Shown in pieces: positions 35,964-46,979 of a stretch of DNA of 64,000 nt. The stretch is taken from NCBI RefSeq assembly GCF_030272615.1, contig NC_081414.1:761923648-761987647 (forward strand), written 5' to 3'. Below the pieces are notes generated by a model. The model did no database searches. It was not told the origin of the DNA and saw only the letters and a list, made by a program, of their open reading frames with translations. Numbering within the stretch: position 1 is the stretch's first letter; each line of letters begins with the position of its first letter. A program made the position numbers and the translations under genes. The stretch is from Cryptomeria japonica (lineage: Eukaryota > Streptophyta > Pinopsida > Cupressales > Cupressaceae).

Positions 35964-37065
35964 TGTTGGCTTGATGATGATTGTAATGTATTCGTGACTT
36001 GTTGTCATTGATGAAACACTCTCACACACATATATGATAACATTGACTACCGATGTAACTTCAATTGGTTTTCACTACCAACCAGTATGTTTAAGGTCTA
36101 TCTCTAACCGGTACTATGTGTCAACCGGTATGTGCCTATGAGATAACCTGTGGTAACACTAAGTCGGCATCAGAATCAAGATAAAGATGAAGAAGAAGAT
36201 CAAGTGCACGATTCCATAACAATGATAAACTAGTTTTATTCCAACCGGTATTAAACTGCTCTAACCGGTATCTGTTGTTGTGATGAGTTATCAACACCAT
36301 TTGTTTGGCGATAATTTTTGTGATGAGTTATGTTTACTTATCTAGATACACTGTACCTAGGGAATTGTGTTCCTACGGCCAATATAAGGTTTGTATGTCT
36401 ATTTAAAGACATCTTAGAGAATCATTTTGATGATGATAACATATAAAGTTGTTACGTGAAAAGAGTGAAAAAGCTTTTATTGAAAGGCGATAAGTGTTAA
36501 GATGTAGAGCAGTGTTGAATATACTTAGAAGGATTTGATCAAGCAAGTTTTTTGCTACTCATAATAGATCAAGCCATTCTTGTTGTTCTCTAACCATTAC
36601 AATGGATTCAAATCCCTTAGCCGGGTAAGCTCTAATAAGCTTCATTGTACAAATCCTCTAACAAGGTGATCCATTAGTTTGGATTCTCAAATCCTTAAGT
36701 GAGGTTACTCCTAACAGGGTAGTACTCTTGATAGGGTATAAGCTTCTAATCAAGCTTGGAATCTCTAACAAGATTCGCTCCTAGCAGAGCTCTTTGTAAG
36801 ACCGTAACCGGTCAATTTTCTATTACTGGAGATAGTTAACTTGTGAGTTTCATCTCACCGTGGTTTTTACCTATTTGGGTTTTCCACATATAAACACTTG
36901 TGTTATGGTGGATTTTAACTTTATGTGGATGTTGTTACTTCATTTTGGATAGCATGTATTTTGTTTAACTGCTTGGTTAAATTCATCTACCGGTTAGTGT
37001 TTAAAGTAGTGTGTGTTTTGGTGTCACTGATTCACCCCCCCTCTCGGTGCTTTTCAAGTCCATCA
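35964..37065 (+). repeat. LTR A, right copy (3' LTR)
   Basis: Starts TGTTGGCTTGATG and ends AAGTCCATCA. AACCGGTAT boxes at about 36080, 36106, 36122, 36242 and 36262 are better kept than in the left LTR, where most are changed to AACTGGT, AACCGAT or AATCGGT. Confidence 0.9.
36078..36272 (+). promoter_or_regulatory. array of five AACCGGTAT-type boxes in LTR A
   Basis: AACCAGTATG, AACCGGTACT, AACCGGTATG, AACCGGTATT and AACCGGTATC within about 195 bp, near the start of the LTR where enhancers of LTR promoters lie. The AACCG/CGGTT core resembles plant MYB sites (CNGTTR). Binding is inferred. Confidence 0.55.
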
Positions 37066-38255
37066 CATTTCACCTTAGGTTCTTCTACTTTCTTCTTCTC
37101 GGCTGCTTTGGCTACTCTAGTCTTACCAATGGAGGTATCAGTTGGTACACTAGAAGTTCCACCTTGTTGAGCCTCATATTTGGCTGTTGCTGCAGTTATC
37201 TATTCTTTTGTGAATTCGGCCTACTCAGCAAATGCCTCTACCTCTTTCCTTACTTTCTTTGCTATCACCGGTTGACGTAATTCATAGTGCATTTTCAGTA
37301 GTTTCCCCTTATAGGTTCCAAACCTCTTGAAGTGGTGGTATCGACAAGCTGAGCTAACAAATGATCAACATAAGAAACAAGTAGATATTTATCTACTTCA
37401 TAACCCACAGACATTACCCATGTGGTTCTAGGAATAACAACTTCCATCAAGGATGTATCTATGTCAACCATAAAATAGATAGAATCCTCATACCGATTGA
37501 CTACCTCTGTCGGTATGCATTCCCTAGCATGCATTTCCTTCTAAAATTTCTTAAAATATCCCCATGAAATATCATCATACTTTCTTTTCAGCATCGTAAT
37601 GTTGTTCTTCATCTGCAATAGGGAAGGTATCTGTGTTATCCATTGTACATCATCAAAACTAAGGAAAATTTTTTGGAAATAAAAGAATAAGCCCATGATA
37701 AGCTGTCCAAACTTGAATATAATATTCTTTTCCTTCTTGAATGCTTCCAAATTAGCCACTAACTGACTCCTTAGAGCTTCAGTCAAGTCATAGTACACAT
37801 TTTCCTTAATCATCCAGTATGCAATGTGAATTGTTGTTGCCGATATACTGTTCATTATGCTTGAATAGAAAATTCTATACCCAATCACCATAGATGAAAA
37901 TTTAATAGCATGATCATTAATATTATTCACAGTCATGGCTCTTCTATCCCATCTAGATCTAGTTAACTTCTCAACATCACTCTTAGGTAAAGACCTAAGC
38001 AACGACACTTCACCGGTTCAGTAGAAACTGGTTACAACATCGATTGCTTCCTTAGTTATTTTATGAGGTCTATCCAAACACATGAACTAATCATGAATGT
38101 GGCTCAAAACAAATCTTACCAAATCATCATCAAAATCATCAATGAAATTGATCTCATGATGAAAACCTTTATCGACTACACTTCTAAACTGTTCGTTCAA
38201 TCTTCCCTGTTCATTACACAGAGATCTATATTGCTTGTAAATAACTATAACTCCC
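37066..38255 (-). pseudogene. ORF2 of element B, N-terminal and central portion
   Basis: Right to left: RPHKITKEAIDVVTSFY (about 38080-38030), SLLRSLPKSDVEKLTRSRWD, then IKFSSMVIGYRIFYSSIMNS and YDLTEALRSQLVANLEAFKK (38008-37541), and ECIPTEVVNRYEDSIYFMVD and KYLLVSYVDHLLAQL (37534-37295). Each has a partner in A (RTHTITKEAIRVVTGY, LAAMVVGYQVFYSSRLNS, DICEAIRVQLFQNLKS, IPEDVVRHFEKHIIF, HDLLVGYANTLLAS). Roughly the first 120 codons of A's ORF2 have no counterpart, and the frame follows the gag end directly, so B carries an internal deletion. Cut at 37066 by A. Confidence 0.7.
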
Positions 38256-38393
38256 AAGTCTTCAATTTTGCAATGATAAAAGGATCTGATTCCTTAGATG
38301 GTTTTTCATCACTCTTCTTCTTCCAAGTCTTACCCATCTCAGCTCTGTTTTCTTCAATATCAACCTTCTTCTTTCCTTTCTAAGTTGTAGGAT
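38256..38393 (-). pseudogene. gag of element B, C-terminal remnant
   Basis: Encodes KKVDIEENRAEMGKTWKKKS, matching KQKIDVDETREDMNQTWKKK near the end of A's gag. It continues the gag frame interrupted at 45764 by insertion of C, and the target repeat GATTC flanks the break. Confidence 0.7.
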
Positions 38394-38398
38394 GATTC
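38394..38398. repeat. target duplication of element C (left copy)
   Basis: GATTC, repeated exactly at 45764-45768 just outside the other end of C. Confidence 0.9.
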
Positions 38399-38472
38399 TA
38401 TTGGCATATGTGCAAGAGTATGATGACATGATGATACTGTATGTTGTCATTGATGTCAATATGCTGAAGTAT

Positions 38473-38633
38473 GAACTGGTATATTGAAGTAAGCAACTGG
38501 CAAGAGAACCTGTATGATGTTGTGAACTGGTATATGTGCAAAAGTGAAGTGGTATGTTTGTCCAAGTAAACCGGTATGTTGGAATGTGAACCGGTATATG
38601 GAAAGTTTTGTATCAAGATTTCATTTGGTATGA
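38473..38633 (+). promoter_or_regulatory. array of about eight AACCGGTAT-type boxes in LTR C
   Basis: Boxes at about 38474, 38494, 38505, 38524, 38547, 38567, 38588 and 38624, spaced 11-36 bp. Two are intact (AACCGGTAT); the others carry C/T or G/A changes. The right LTR has the same array (about 44324-44480) with a different subset intact. Confidence 0.55.
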
Positions 38634-38839
38634 CTACTAGTTGGTAGTCTCAGCTTTAGGGTTTTCGTTTGATGCATTCCTAGCCTATGTGATTCAACCA
38701 ATGACATCTTGTAATGATTTTGCATTGTAATGAAGATTAGATCATGTTGCCACGTCAGCCTTGTGCGCATGAAGGATTTCCTTGAGGATCTTGCATGAAG
38801 GAGATTGATCCTATCTACCTTGGGAATGTGTGAAGTCTC

Positions 38840-38846
38840 TATAAAT
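38840..38846 (+). promoter_or_regulatory. TATA box of LTR C
   Basis: TATAAAT in CTCTATAAATGG, a near-consensus plant TATA box about 440 bp into the LTR. The right LTR has TGTAAAT (44691-44697), one substitution. Transcription would start about 30 bp downstream, leaving about 1 kb of R/U5. Confidence 0.65.
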
Positions 38847-38995
38847 GGTGGAGAACACATGATGGGTTATCAGCCTCCAAGAAGTGGTGAAGAATGAACA
38901 TTGGAGAACATCTTGAGATCTGTTCAAGACTGTTGTATTCAATGCAATGAGATTAACGATTAGGATTGAACTGACTGAATTGTCTAACCTAAATG

Positions 38996-39013
38996 TTTAG
39001 GGTTTAGGGTTTA
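38996..39013 (+). repeat. telomere-like TTTAGGG repeats in LTR C
   Basis: Two and a half TTTAGGG units, preceded by CCTAAA to form a small inverted repeat. The same is found at 44847-44864 in the other LTR. The reverse strand reads as a telo-box (AAACCCTAA), a known plant promoter motif. Confidence 0.7.
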
Positions 39014-39894
39014 TGATATCATCCTATCTATTTCTTATAAGGTCGATGATGTTTTTCATTTTGAGGTTGTTGGCAAATGTTGTGTGTGTATCCAAGTGAA
39101 GAGATACGTGATTCTTGCCAAACCAGAGAAGTGAATAGATACCTGCAAAGTGTGATTGTAGAAGTAAAGGAACTAAAGTGGATCTGCATTAGCAATGAGT
39201 GTTGTTACCAGATCATTGTATTACCTGTTGACCTCTAACCATTTCAGTAGTTGGAAAATCCCTTAACAGGGTAGCTTTAATAGGCTTGTTGTAAATCCTT
39301 TAACAGGGTGACTCAAAATCATTGATTTCTTAAAATCCTCTAACAAGGTAACCTTTAACAGGGTTTAACCCTTAACCAGGTGATCCCTAGCAAGATTGGT
39401 TCCTAACAAAACCTATTATAAATTCTTTAACCAAACTAAGCTCCTAACAGAGCAAACTTTAGAAGTGTTCAAGAACAACTTGTGGGTATTCATCCCCACC
39501 ATGGTTTTTCCCAGTTGGGTTTCCACGTGAAAAATAAGTGTGTTATGTTTGATGCTTTTTCATATGTTGCTTTAATATTTTCTGTCAAGTGGTAAAGCAT
39601 GTTGAACCAGTGGTCATTACATTTCTAATGATGTATTACTTGTTTATGCATATGGGTGAAGTGGAAATAAGATATTAGGTTGTGTGGAGATCTAAGTGTT
39701 ACCGGTTTAGGTTCTTCACAGTCTCACTGTGTGTTAACCGGTAGTGCCTTGATTTAGATCGGTGATACTGTTTACTAGTTGAGTTCATTATTTGTAGTCA
39801 AAGTGGTTTAAGGAAGGTTTTTTTCTATACTGATTCACCCCACCCCTCCTCTCAGTACCAGTTTGGTACTAACTATTCATGATTATTCATCAGT

Positions 39895-39906
39895 TGGTAT
39901 TAGAGC
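39895..39906 (+). other. primer binding site of element C
   Basis: TGGTATTAGAGC, one C-to-T change from the tRNA-Met complement, two bases after the LTR. Confidence 0.85.
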
Positions 39907-39990
39907 ATCATCCAGGTCCTCTGTGTTATAAGCTTAGCCGCTTGAGGAAAAAAGATATGGAAGGATAGAATAAAGATCTACATTAGAAGA

Positions 39991-42900
39991 ATGGGTGCTC
40001 AACACTGGAGCTATGTTGAGAATGCTTATGTTATCCCTACCGGTACTCTCACTAATGACCAAAGAAGAAAGATTCACAAGATTGGGAAAGTCATGGAAGC
40101 CCTAATCAACAGTCTATCTAACATTGAGTTTATTGATGTTTAGGATAAAGACAATCCCAAAAAAGTATGGGAGGCTCTGGAGAATATCTATGGCGGTGAT
40201 GAGCATGTAAAAAAAGCTAAGGAAGAGAGCCTTAGGGGAAAGTTTGAAGACATGCGGATGGTTGAAGGAGAGACCATTCAACAATATGGAATAAGAATCA
40301 AAACCATTATTGGAGACATCAAGAGTGCAAGAGGTAAAATTGATGATTCCACTATTGTTAGCAAAGTCTTGAGATCCTTGTTACCAGTCTATGCAGTAAG
40401 GGTTGCTGCTATTCAGGAGTTGAGATCTATAGACAAGACAAAGGTATCCCTAGACTCCATCATTGCTAAGTTGACCGCATATGAGCTGAATAATTATGAT
40501 GGCAGTGTTCAGAAGATTGAATCAGCCTTTAGAGCATCTGTTGCACCATCTAGAAAGAGAAAAGAAGCTAGTACCAATTATGAACCAAGACAAAGCATAG
40601 AAATGGATGATGAAGAGATCCTGATGGAATTTGAAGCTCTTCTTGCCAAGAGACTTCCTAAGGGAACTGGTAAATATAGAGGTAAGCTCCCTTTGAAATT
40701 CTTTTCTTGCAACTGGATAGGACACATTGTTGTAAATTGTCTTAATGGTGATAATAAGGACAAACCGAAAAGGTTCAAGAAGTTCAAAGGAGGAAACAAG
40801 AGAAACTGTTTTGTAGTAGTTGATGAAGGTGTCACTAATGAGGAGTCAGAAGATGAAGAAAGTGAAGACATTGTGTTTGTGGCAGTTAAAGAAGATGTGT
40901 CTAACAAGAAGGCTCTTGTCTCCCACTTTGATAATTCCAATGATTGGATTATTGTTAGTGGTTGTTCTCACCATATGACTAGTGATTGGAGTAAGTTTCT
41001 ATCTTTGGAAGGGTATAATGGTGGTGTAGTCCAATTTGGTAATGATGCACCATGTATGGTAAAAGGAAGAGGCCCCATCTCTCTAAATGGAAAAAGTAGT
41101 GCTGATAATGTGTATTGGGTAGAATGTCTCAGACACAACCTTTAGAGTGTTGCTCGACTGAATGATAATGGACTCACTCCGGAATTCAAGAATGGAGTGT
41201 GAAAAATAAAAGGAAAGAGTGGTGAACTGATGGCCACCGGTATGCAAACCAGAGGTAACCTATTTCAGCTAAATGCAAATATCAGTACATGTCTAATGGA
41301 TAAGTTTGATGATAGTTGGATATGGCATAGGAGACTCTGCCATGTAAATTTTGATAATAATGTTAAAGCCAGTAAGATCAAGGCAGTTAGAAGAATGCCT
41401 GTGCTGAGAAAACTGGAGAATCCTTTGTGCAGAGAGTGTCAACTAGGGAAAATGTCTTCATCAACCTTCAAAGGTAAATCTTTCACTACAGACAATTTAA
41501 TTGATCTTGTGCATACTGACTTGTGTGGTCCTATGAGAACTAGGAGTGTGTAGAGAGATAGGTACTTTATGATTCTCACTGATGACTGCTCAAGAATGAT
41601 GTGGGTCACATTCTTGAAAGATAAGTCTGAAGCTTTTGGAAAGTTCAAAGCTTTCAGAGCACTAGTTGAAAAGGAAAGTGGTAAGAGGATTAAATTCCTT
41701 AGAATTGATCAAGGAGGAGAATTTACTTCTGGTGAATTCAACAAGTACTGTGAAGAGAACAATATCAAGAGGCAACTATCAGCCCCCCAGACTCCATAGT
41801 AGAATGGCCTAGTAGAGAGGAACAACTAGACTATAGTTGAAGTAGCCAAAATGATGTTGATCCAAGGGAAGGTTGCTCACACCATTTGGAGAGCATTGGT
41901 GAGCACTGCAGTCTACACTATGAACTAGGTACTCATCAAGAAAGGAAAGGATAAAACTCCTTCTGATTATTGGACTGGTAAGATACCAGTGGTAAGCTAC
42001 TTTAGAGTGTTTGGTAGCAAATGTTACATCAAGAGGAGTGAACACTAGAGCAAGTTTGATGCAAAATGTGATGAGGGAATATTCCTAGGGTATTCCACCA
42101 AGAGTAAAGCTCTCAAGTATTTTAATAATAGGACTCAGAGAATTGTGGAAAGCATCAATGTGAGAGTTGATGAAACCTTCGAGAAACCTGAGGAAAATGG
42201 CAGTGAGCAAGTGGTAGATGAACCAGTTGTAACCTTCTGAGAATCGGTTGCAAAATAATCGAGTACCACTAATGGTGTTCCTACACTAGTAGATGCAAAT
42301 GCTGATGTTGATGAAGATAAGGATGAAGAGGAAAAGCAAGAGGAATCAGCCAAGATCATTCCTCTGTATGTAAAGATGAATCCTAATCCAAAGCAGATCA
42401 TAGGGGATAAGGACGCAGGAATCCTTACAAGAAGAAAGGTTAGAGAGAATTCTTGCATGATCTCTGAATTTGAGCCTAAAACATTTAAAGATGCACTCAA
42501 AGATGAAGGCTGGATCAAGGCCATGGAAGAAGAAATTGACCAGATAGAAAAGAATGGTACATGGTCTCTGGTACCTAGACCTGAGCACAAAAATGTTATT
42601 AGCACCAAATGGGTTTTTAGAAACAAACTGAATGAAGATGGCTCAATGGCAAGAAACAAAGCAAGGTTGGTATGTAAAGGATATGCTCAAGAGGAAGGAG
42701 AAGACTATGGAGAAACCTTTTCTCCAGTAGCTAGACTGGAAGGAGTTTGAATGCTACTTGCTTATGCAGCCTTCAAGGGATTCAAAGTGTATTAGATGGA
42801 TGCAAAATGTGCATTCTTGAATGGAATACTTGAAGAGGAAGTGTATATAGAGCAACCAGATGGGTTTGCCCTATTTGAAGATAGTGATATGGTGTGTAGG

Positions 42901-44006
42901 CTACATAAAGCCTTGTATGGGTTGAAGCAAGCACCTAGAGCATGGTATGATCATCTCCACTCCCATTTTGTGAAGATTGGATTTGAAAGAACCAGTGAAG
43001 ATAGCAATATCTATCTGAAGTTAGAAGGAGATCAGATTCTTATCTATGAGGTGTTTGTTGATGACATAATCTTTGGTGGAGATGATAAGATGAGCCATGT
43101 GTTTGCTAAAGAAATGAAGAAAGAATTTGAGATGTCTCTAATCAGAGAGATTAAGTTCTTCATTGGACTATAGATCCAACAAATGAAAGATGGTATCTTT
43201 ATAACTCAGTCCAAGTATGTCAAAGAGTTGCTGAAGACCTTTGGCATGGAAGACAGTAAACCGGTTGGTACACCAATGATGACCGATTATAAATTATCAA
43301 AAGAAGATTACTCAACGCTAGTGAATGAGAAGGAATACCGGTCAATGATCGGTAAGTTGCACTATGTAGTACAAAGTACACTGGACATTGCACATGCAGT
43401 GGGCTTTGCTGCACATTTTCAGAAAATTCCAAGAGAATCCCACTTGGTAGTAGTCAAGCAGATTCTTAGATATCTGAAGGGAACTATAGAGTATGGATTG
43501 TTGTATCCATATAGTAATGACTTCAATCTCAAAGTGTTTACCGATGCCAATTGGGTTGGTAATGTGGATAACCGGAAGAGCACAACCGGTGGTGCATTCT
43601 TTCTCGATGGTAGACTAGTCTCATGGATGAGAAAGAAGAAGAGTTGTATCTCTCAGTCCCCAATAGAAGCAGAATATGTTGCAGCATTCATGAACTACAC
43701 TCAGACAATTTGGATGAAGCATGTACTAAGTGGTTTCAAAGTCCCTGTATCTAAACCGGTAAGTATATTTTGTGATAACAAAAGTGCTATCAATATTTCC
43801 AAAAATCTGGTATTGCATGCTAGAACCAAGCACTTCGAGCTCAAGTATCATTTCTTGAGGGAGAAAGTTAGAACAAAGAGATTATATTGGAACATGTTTC
43901 TAGTAAGGAGTAGTTAGCAGACATATTCACCAAGCCTCTACCGAAGGCTACATTTACCTACTTAAGAGGTGAATTCGGGGTGATGCCCCTTCAAGAGGTG
44001 AACTAA
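39991..44006 (+). pseudogene. gag-pol polyprotein of element C, many stops
   Basis: ATG 39991 opens MGAQHWSYVENAYVIPTGTL. One frame runs to about 43862, then shifts to end at TAA 44004. Gag (39991-40910): YGGDEHVKKAKEESLRGKFE and a damaged knuckle FFSCNWIGHIVVNC (first Cys lost). Protease: IIVSGCSHHMT, where the catalytic Asp of DSG is Val. Integrase: zinc region HRRLCHVNF...CRECQLGKM, then HTDLCGP, LRIDQGGEFTSGE and NGLVER. RT (42376-43170): KWVFRNKLNEDGSMARNKAR, LYGLKQAPRAWY, FVDDIIFGG. RNase H: LKVFTDANWVGN and IFCDNKSAINISKNL, then FTKPLPKATFTYLRG. Stops include 40141, 41143, 41551, 41797, 41800, 42748, 42793 and 43171, mostly where CAG or CGA is expected. It resembles TNT1-94-type plant copia. 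Dead as an enzyme source. Confidence 0.93.
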
Positions 44007-44237
44007 AGGTATGTGCTCCACATTAGTCAGGTATTGCATTGTCAAATATTTTTCAGGATTGATGTGTTCAAGGATGCTACTCCTTAGGGGGAGCAGCATA
44101 GTAGAATAGGGAAGCTTGTGCCTCCACTTTGGCATTGTTGTCAAAGGGGGAGAAGATGTGAAGTAGAGAAGATATCTCCAGCATTGGGGGAGAAGATGTG
44201 AAGTAGAGAGATATCTTTGTATATTGCCATCAATGCC

Positions 44238-44246
44238 AAAGGGGGA
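44238..44246 (+). other. PPT of element C
   Basis: AAAGGGGGA, before GATTGTTGGCAT at the 3' LTR. Similar tracts occur at about 44135-44150 (CAAAGGGGGAGAAGATG) and 44185, as if the PPT region had duplicated. Confidence 0.85.
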
Positions 44247-44249
44247 GAT

Positions 44250-45763
44250 TGTTGGCATATGTGCAAGAGTATAATGACATGATGATATTGTATGTTGTCA
44301 TTGATGTCAATATGTTGAAGTATCAACTGATATATTGAAGTAAGCAACTGGAAAGAGAACCGGTATGATGTTTTGAACTGGTATATGTGCAAAAGTGAAG
44401 CGGTATGTTTGTCCAAGTAAACCGGTATGTTGGAATGTGAACCAGTATATGGAAAGTTTTGTATCGGGATTTCATTTGGTATGACTACCAGTTGGTAGTC
44501 TTAGCTTCAGGGTTTCCTGTTGATGTATTCCAAGCTTGTGTGATTCAACTGATGACATCTTGTGATGAGTTCGCATTGTAATGAACATCAGATCATGTTG
44601 CCATGTTAGCCTTATGTGCATGAAGGATTTCCTTGAGGATCTTGCATGAAGGAGATTGATCCTATCTACCTCGGGGATGTGTGAAGTCTCTGTAAATGCT
44701 AGAGAATGCGTGATGGGTTATCAACCTCCAAGAAGTGGTGGAGAATTAACGTTGGAGAACGTCTTGAGATCTACTCAAGACTGTTGTATTCAATGCAATG
44801 AGATTAACAGTCAAGATTGAACCGACTGAATTGTTTAACCTAAATATTTAGGGTTTAGGGTTTATGCTACCAACCTATTTGTTTCCTATAAGGTCGATGA
44901 TGTTTTTCATTTTGAGGTTGTTGGCAAATGTTGTGTGTGTATCCAAGTGAAGAGATACGTGATTCTTGTAAGACCAAAGAAGTGAATAAATACCTGCAAA
45001 GTGTGATTGCAGAAGTAAAGGAACTAAAGCAGATCTGCATTGGCATTGAGTGTTGTTACCAGATCATTGCATTACTTGTTGACTTCTAACCATTTCAGCA
45101 ATTGGAAAATCCCTTAATAGGTTAGCTTTAACAGGCTTATTGTAAATCCTTTAACAGGGTGACTCAAAATCATTGAGTTCTTAAAATCCTCTAACAAGGT
45201 AATCTTTAATAGGGTTTAATGCTTAACCAGGTATTTTAGCCATCCCTTAACTGGGTGATCCCTAGCAGGATTGGTTCCTAACAGAACCTATTGTAAATTC
45301 TTTAACCAGACTAGGCTCCTAACAGAGTGAACTTCAGAAGAGTTCAAGAACAACTTGTGGGTATTCATCCCCACTATGGTTTTTCCCAGTTGGGTTTCCA
45401 CATGAAAAATAAGTGTGTTATGTGTGATGCTTTTTCATGTGATGCTTTAATATTTTCTGTCAAGTGGTAAAGCATGTTGAACCAGTGGTCATTGCATTTC
45501 TAATGATGTATTACTTGTGTATGCATATGGGTGAAGTGGAAATAAGATATTAGGTTGTGTGAAGATCTAAGTGTTACCAGTTTAGGTTTTTCACAGTCTC
45601 GATGTGTGTTAACTGGTAGTGCCCTGATTTAGACTGGTGATACTATTTACCAGTTAAGTTCAGTATTTATAGTCAAAGTGGTTTGAGGAAGGTTTTTATC
45701 TGTACTGATTCACCCACCCCTCTTAGTACCAGTTTGGTACTAACTATTCATCATTATTCATCA
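44250..45763 (+). repeat. LTR C, right copy (3' LTR)
   Basis: Starts TGTTGGCATATG and ends ATTCATCA before the GATTC duplication. It has about 20 bp of extra length against the left copy, including an added TTTTAGCCATCCCTTAACTGG segment (about 45234-45254). Confidence 0.92.
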
Positions 45764-46960
45764 GATTCACCAGTTGGTTCCTCTGTGTTCTGCAAAACTT
45801 GGCAATGTGTCTCAATTTGTTGCAATGATAACATGTCATTCCAGATTCTCTCTAAGGTCCTAAGTTGCCTCTACTTGTTCTTCTTCTGTAGTTCATTGCC
45901 ACATGTCCAAAATTCTTATAGATTGAACAAATCACATTAACTCTCTTTTCCATCTCATAAGGAATAGACCGGTTAACATAGGGTCTTTGCCTATTTGTGT
46001 TCCTACGACCAATAAAATTCCTTCTCTAATCACCAATAGGACAACATTCATGTGAGGTGTTGGATTGTTTGCTCCATATCTGCATTCAACTGATCTATGC
46101 CCATACATGTTGCATGTATAATAATAACCTTTAAATTTCCCAGGCACATATCTAGTATTAGTTCATAACCAGTATTAGCATCAGATCTATTTCTACAAAC
46201 AATAGCAGTATGTCCTGGTTTATGATAGTTAAAGCAAACAGGTTTGTAATCTTTCTTACTAGTAGGCTTCTGAGCCTTAGGAGCAGTTTTACCTTCATGC
46301 ATGTTGCTCTTGGTACCAGAAGGTTCTCCCTTCTCAGATGGATTGTATCCTACCCTAGATGTATCACCTTTCATCCTTTGAGATTGGATTTGTTCATCCA
46401 GCTTAGAGGAGCTCTTGTTGAATTCAACAAGCTTCTTATTGACCTCAGCAAGTTCCTTTGTTAGATCTTTATTTCTTTTCATGAGGGTCTCTCCAAGAGA
46501 CATTTCCATTTGAAGATCTAACTATAATACTTCTTTTTCTTCTTTCTCCTCATGCCAATGTTTATACAAAGTTACATTCTCCTTCTTGATCTTAAATATT
46601 TTATGCTCTTTATCTTGGATCTAATCCTCAACCTTTCTTCTAGCTTCAAGTTCATCACTCATCTGGATTGTAAGTGCTTCCAACTCTCTTCTCAGGTTAG
46701 TCCTCTCACCATTCAGCTTCTCCACTTCTTCAACCAGTGCATCAATGTTCACTTCATCTAAAGAGTTGATGTCAAAGATCTCCAACAATTGTTCGGTCAG
46801 TTCCTTCCTTTTAGCTAGTGATGTCTTATGCTTGCCGGTTAGGGTTTCTAGCTCATCATTGGTTTCAGAAAGTTCTCTAGCCATCTCTCTAGAGCTCATT
46901 CCTTCACCCATATTTTCCTTAAGATTATATATCCCTTCCAAGTGGTTAAGAATTAAGTAA
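45764..46960 (-). pseudogene. gag of element B: coiled coil plus four CCHC knuckles
   Basis: Right to left: MGEGMSSREMARELSETNDE near 46910, a heptad-like region ELETLTGKHKTSLAKRKELT and EEVEKLNGERTNLRRELEAL, then EMSLGETLMKRNKDLTKELA (46509 on). Knuckles follow: CFNYHKPGHTAIVC (second Cys to Tyr), YYTCNMYGHRSVEC (first Cys to Tyr), a third near 45925-45885 reading CSIYKNFGHVAMNY, and CYHCNKLRHIAKFC near 45835. Element C is inserted just after the fourth; the tail is at 38256-38393. The parts match A in order, and substitutions hit Cys codons repeatedly (TGT/TGC to TAT/TAC). Confidence 0.8.
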
Positions 46961-46964
46961 GTTA

Positions 46965-46977
46965 GGCTTTGATACCA
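46965..46977 (-). other. primer binding site of element B
   Basis: GGCTTTGATACCA, complement of TGGTATCAAAGCC, one G-to-A change from the tRNA-Met form, two bases from LTR start 46980. Confidence 0.85.
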
Positions 46978-46979
46978 AT

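Larger units (their letters stand above)
29682..37065 (+). mobile_element. element A: pol-less retrotransposon with gag and novel ORF2, inserted in B
   Basis: LTRs 29682-30775 (1094 bp) and 35964-37065 (1102 bp). Primer site at 30778-30789 and PPT at 35952-35960. The interior is 5188 bp with a gag frame (30862-32133) and an ORF2 (32502-35686), and no protease, integrase, RT or RNase H. The left LTR start is eroded (TTTTGGCTTG against TGTTGGCTTG on the right). Flanks TAATT and CATTT are not a clean duplication, but the ORF2 blocks of B continue on either side, so the insertion is secure. It lies in opposite orientation to its relative B. Confidence 0.85.
38399..39892 (+). repeat. LTR C, left copy (5' LTR)
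   Basis: Order: AACCGGTAT-type boxes (38473-38633), TATA box (38840-38846), TTTAGGG repeats (38996-39013), TTAACAGGG-type motif run (about 39255-39450), core box (about 39498-39548), CACCCC box (about 39837-39858), end CATCA. Confidence 0.92.
38399..45763 (+). mobile_element. element C: Ty1/copia retrotransposon with full gag-pol order, inserted in B
   Basis: LTRs 38399-39892 (1494 bp) and 44250-45763 (1514 bp), exact target duplication GATTC, primer site at 39895-39906 and PPT at 44238-44246. Total 7365 bp, normal for copia. The interior encodes gag, protease, integrase, RT and RNase H, in the Ty1/copia order with integrase before RT, almost entirely in one frame but with more than ten stops. 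It is the only complete gag-pol element in the window. The left LTR starts TATTGGC against TGTTGGC on the right. Confidence 0.93.

Noticed and set aside
38996-39013. Telomere or interstitial telomere site
   Set aside because: Only two and a half units, and present in both LTRs of C, so it belongs to the LTR.
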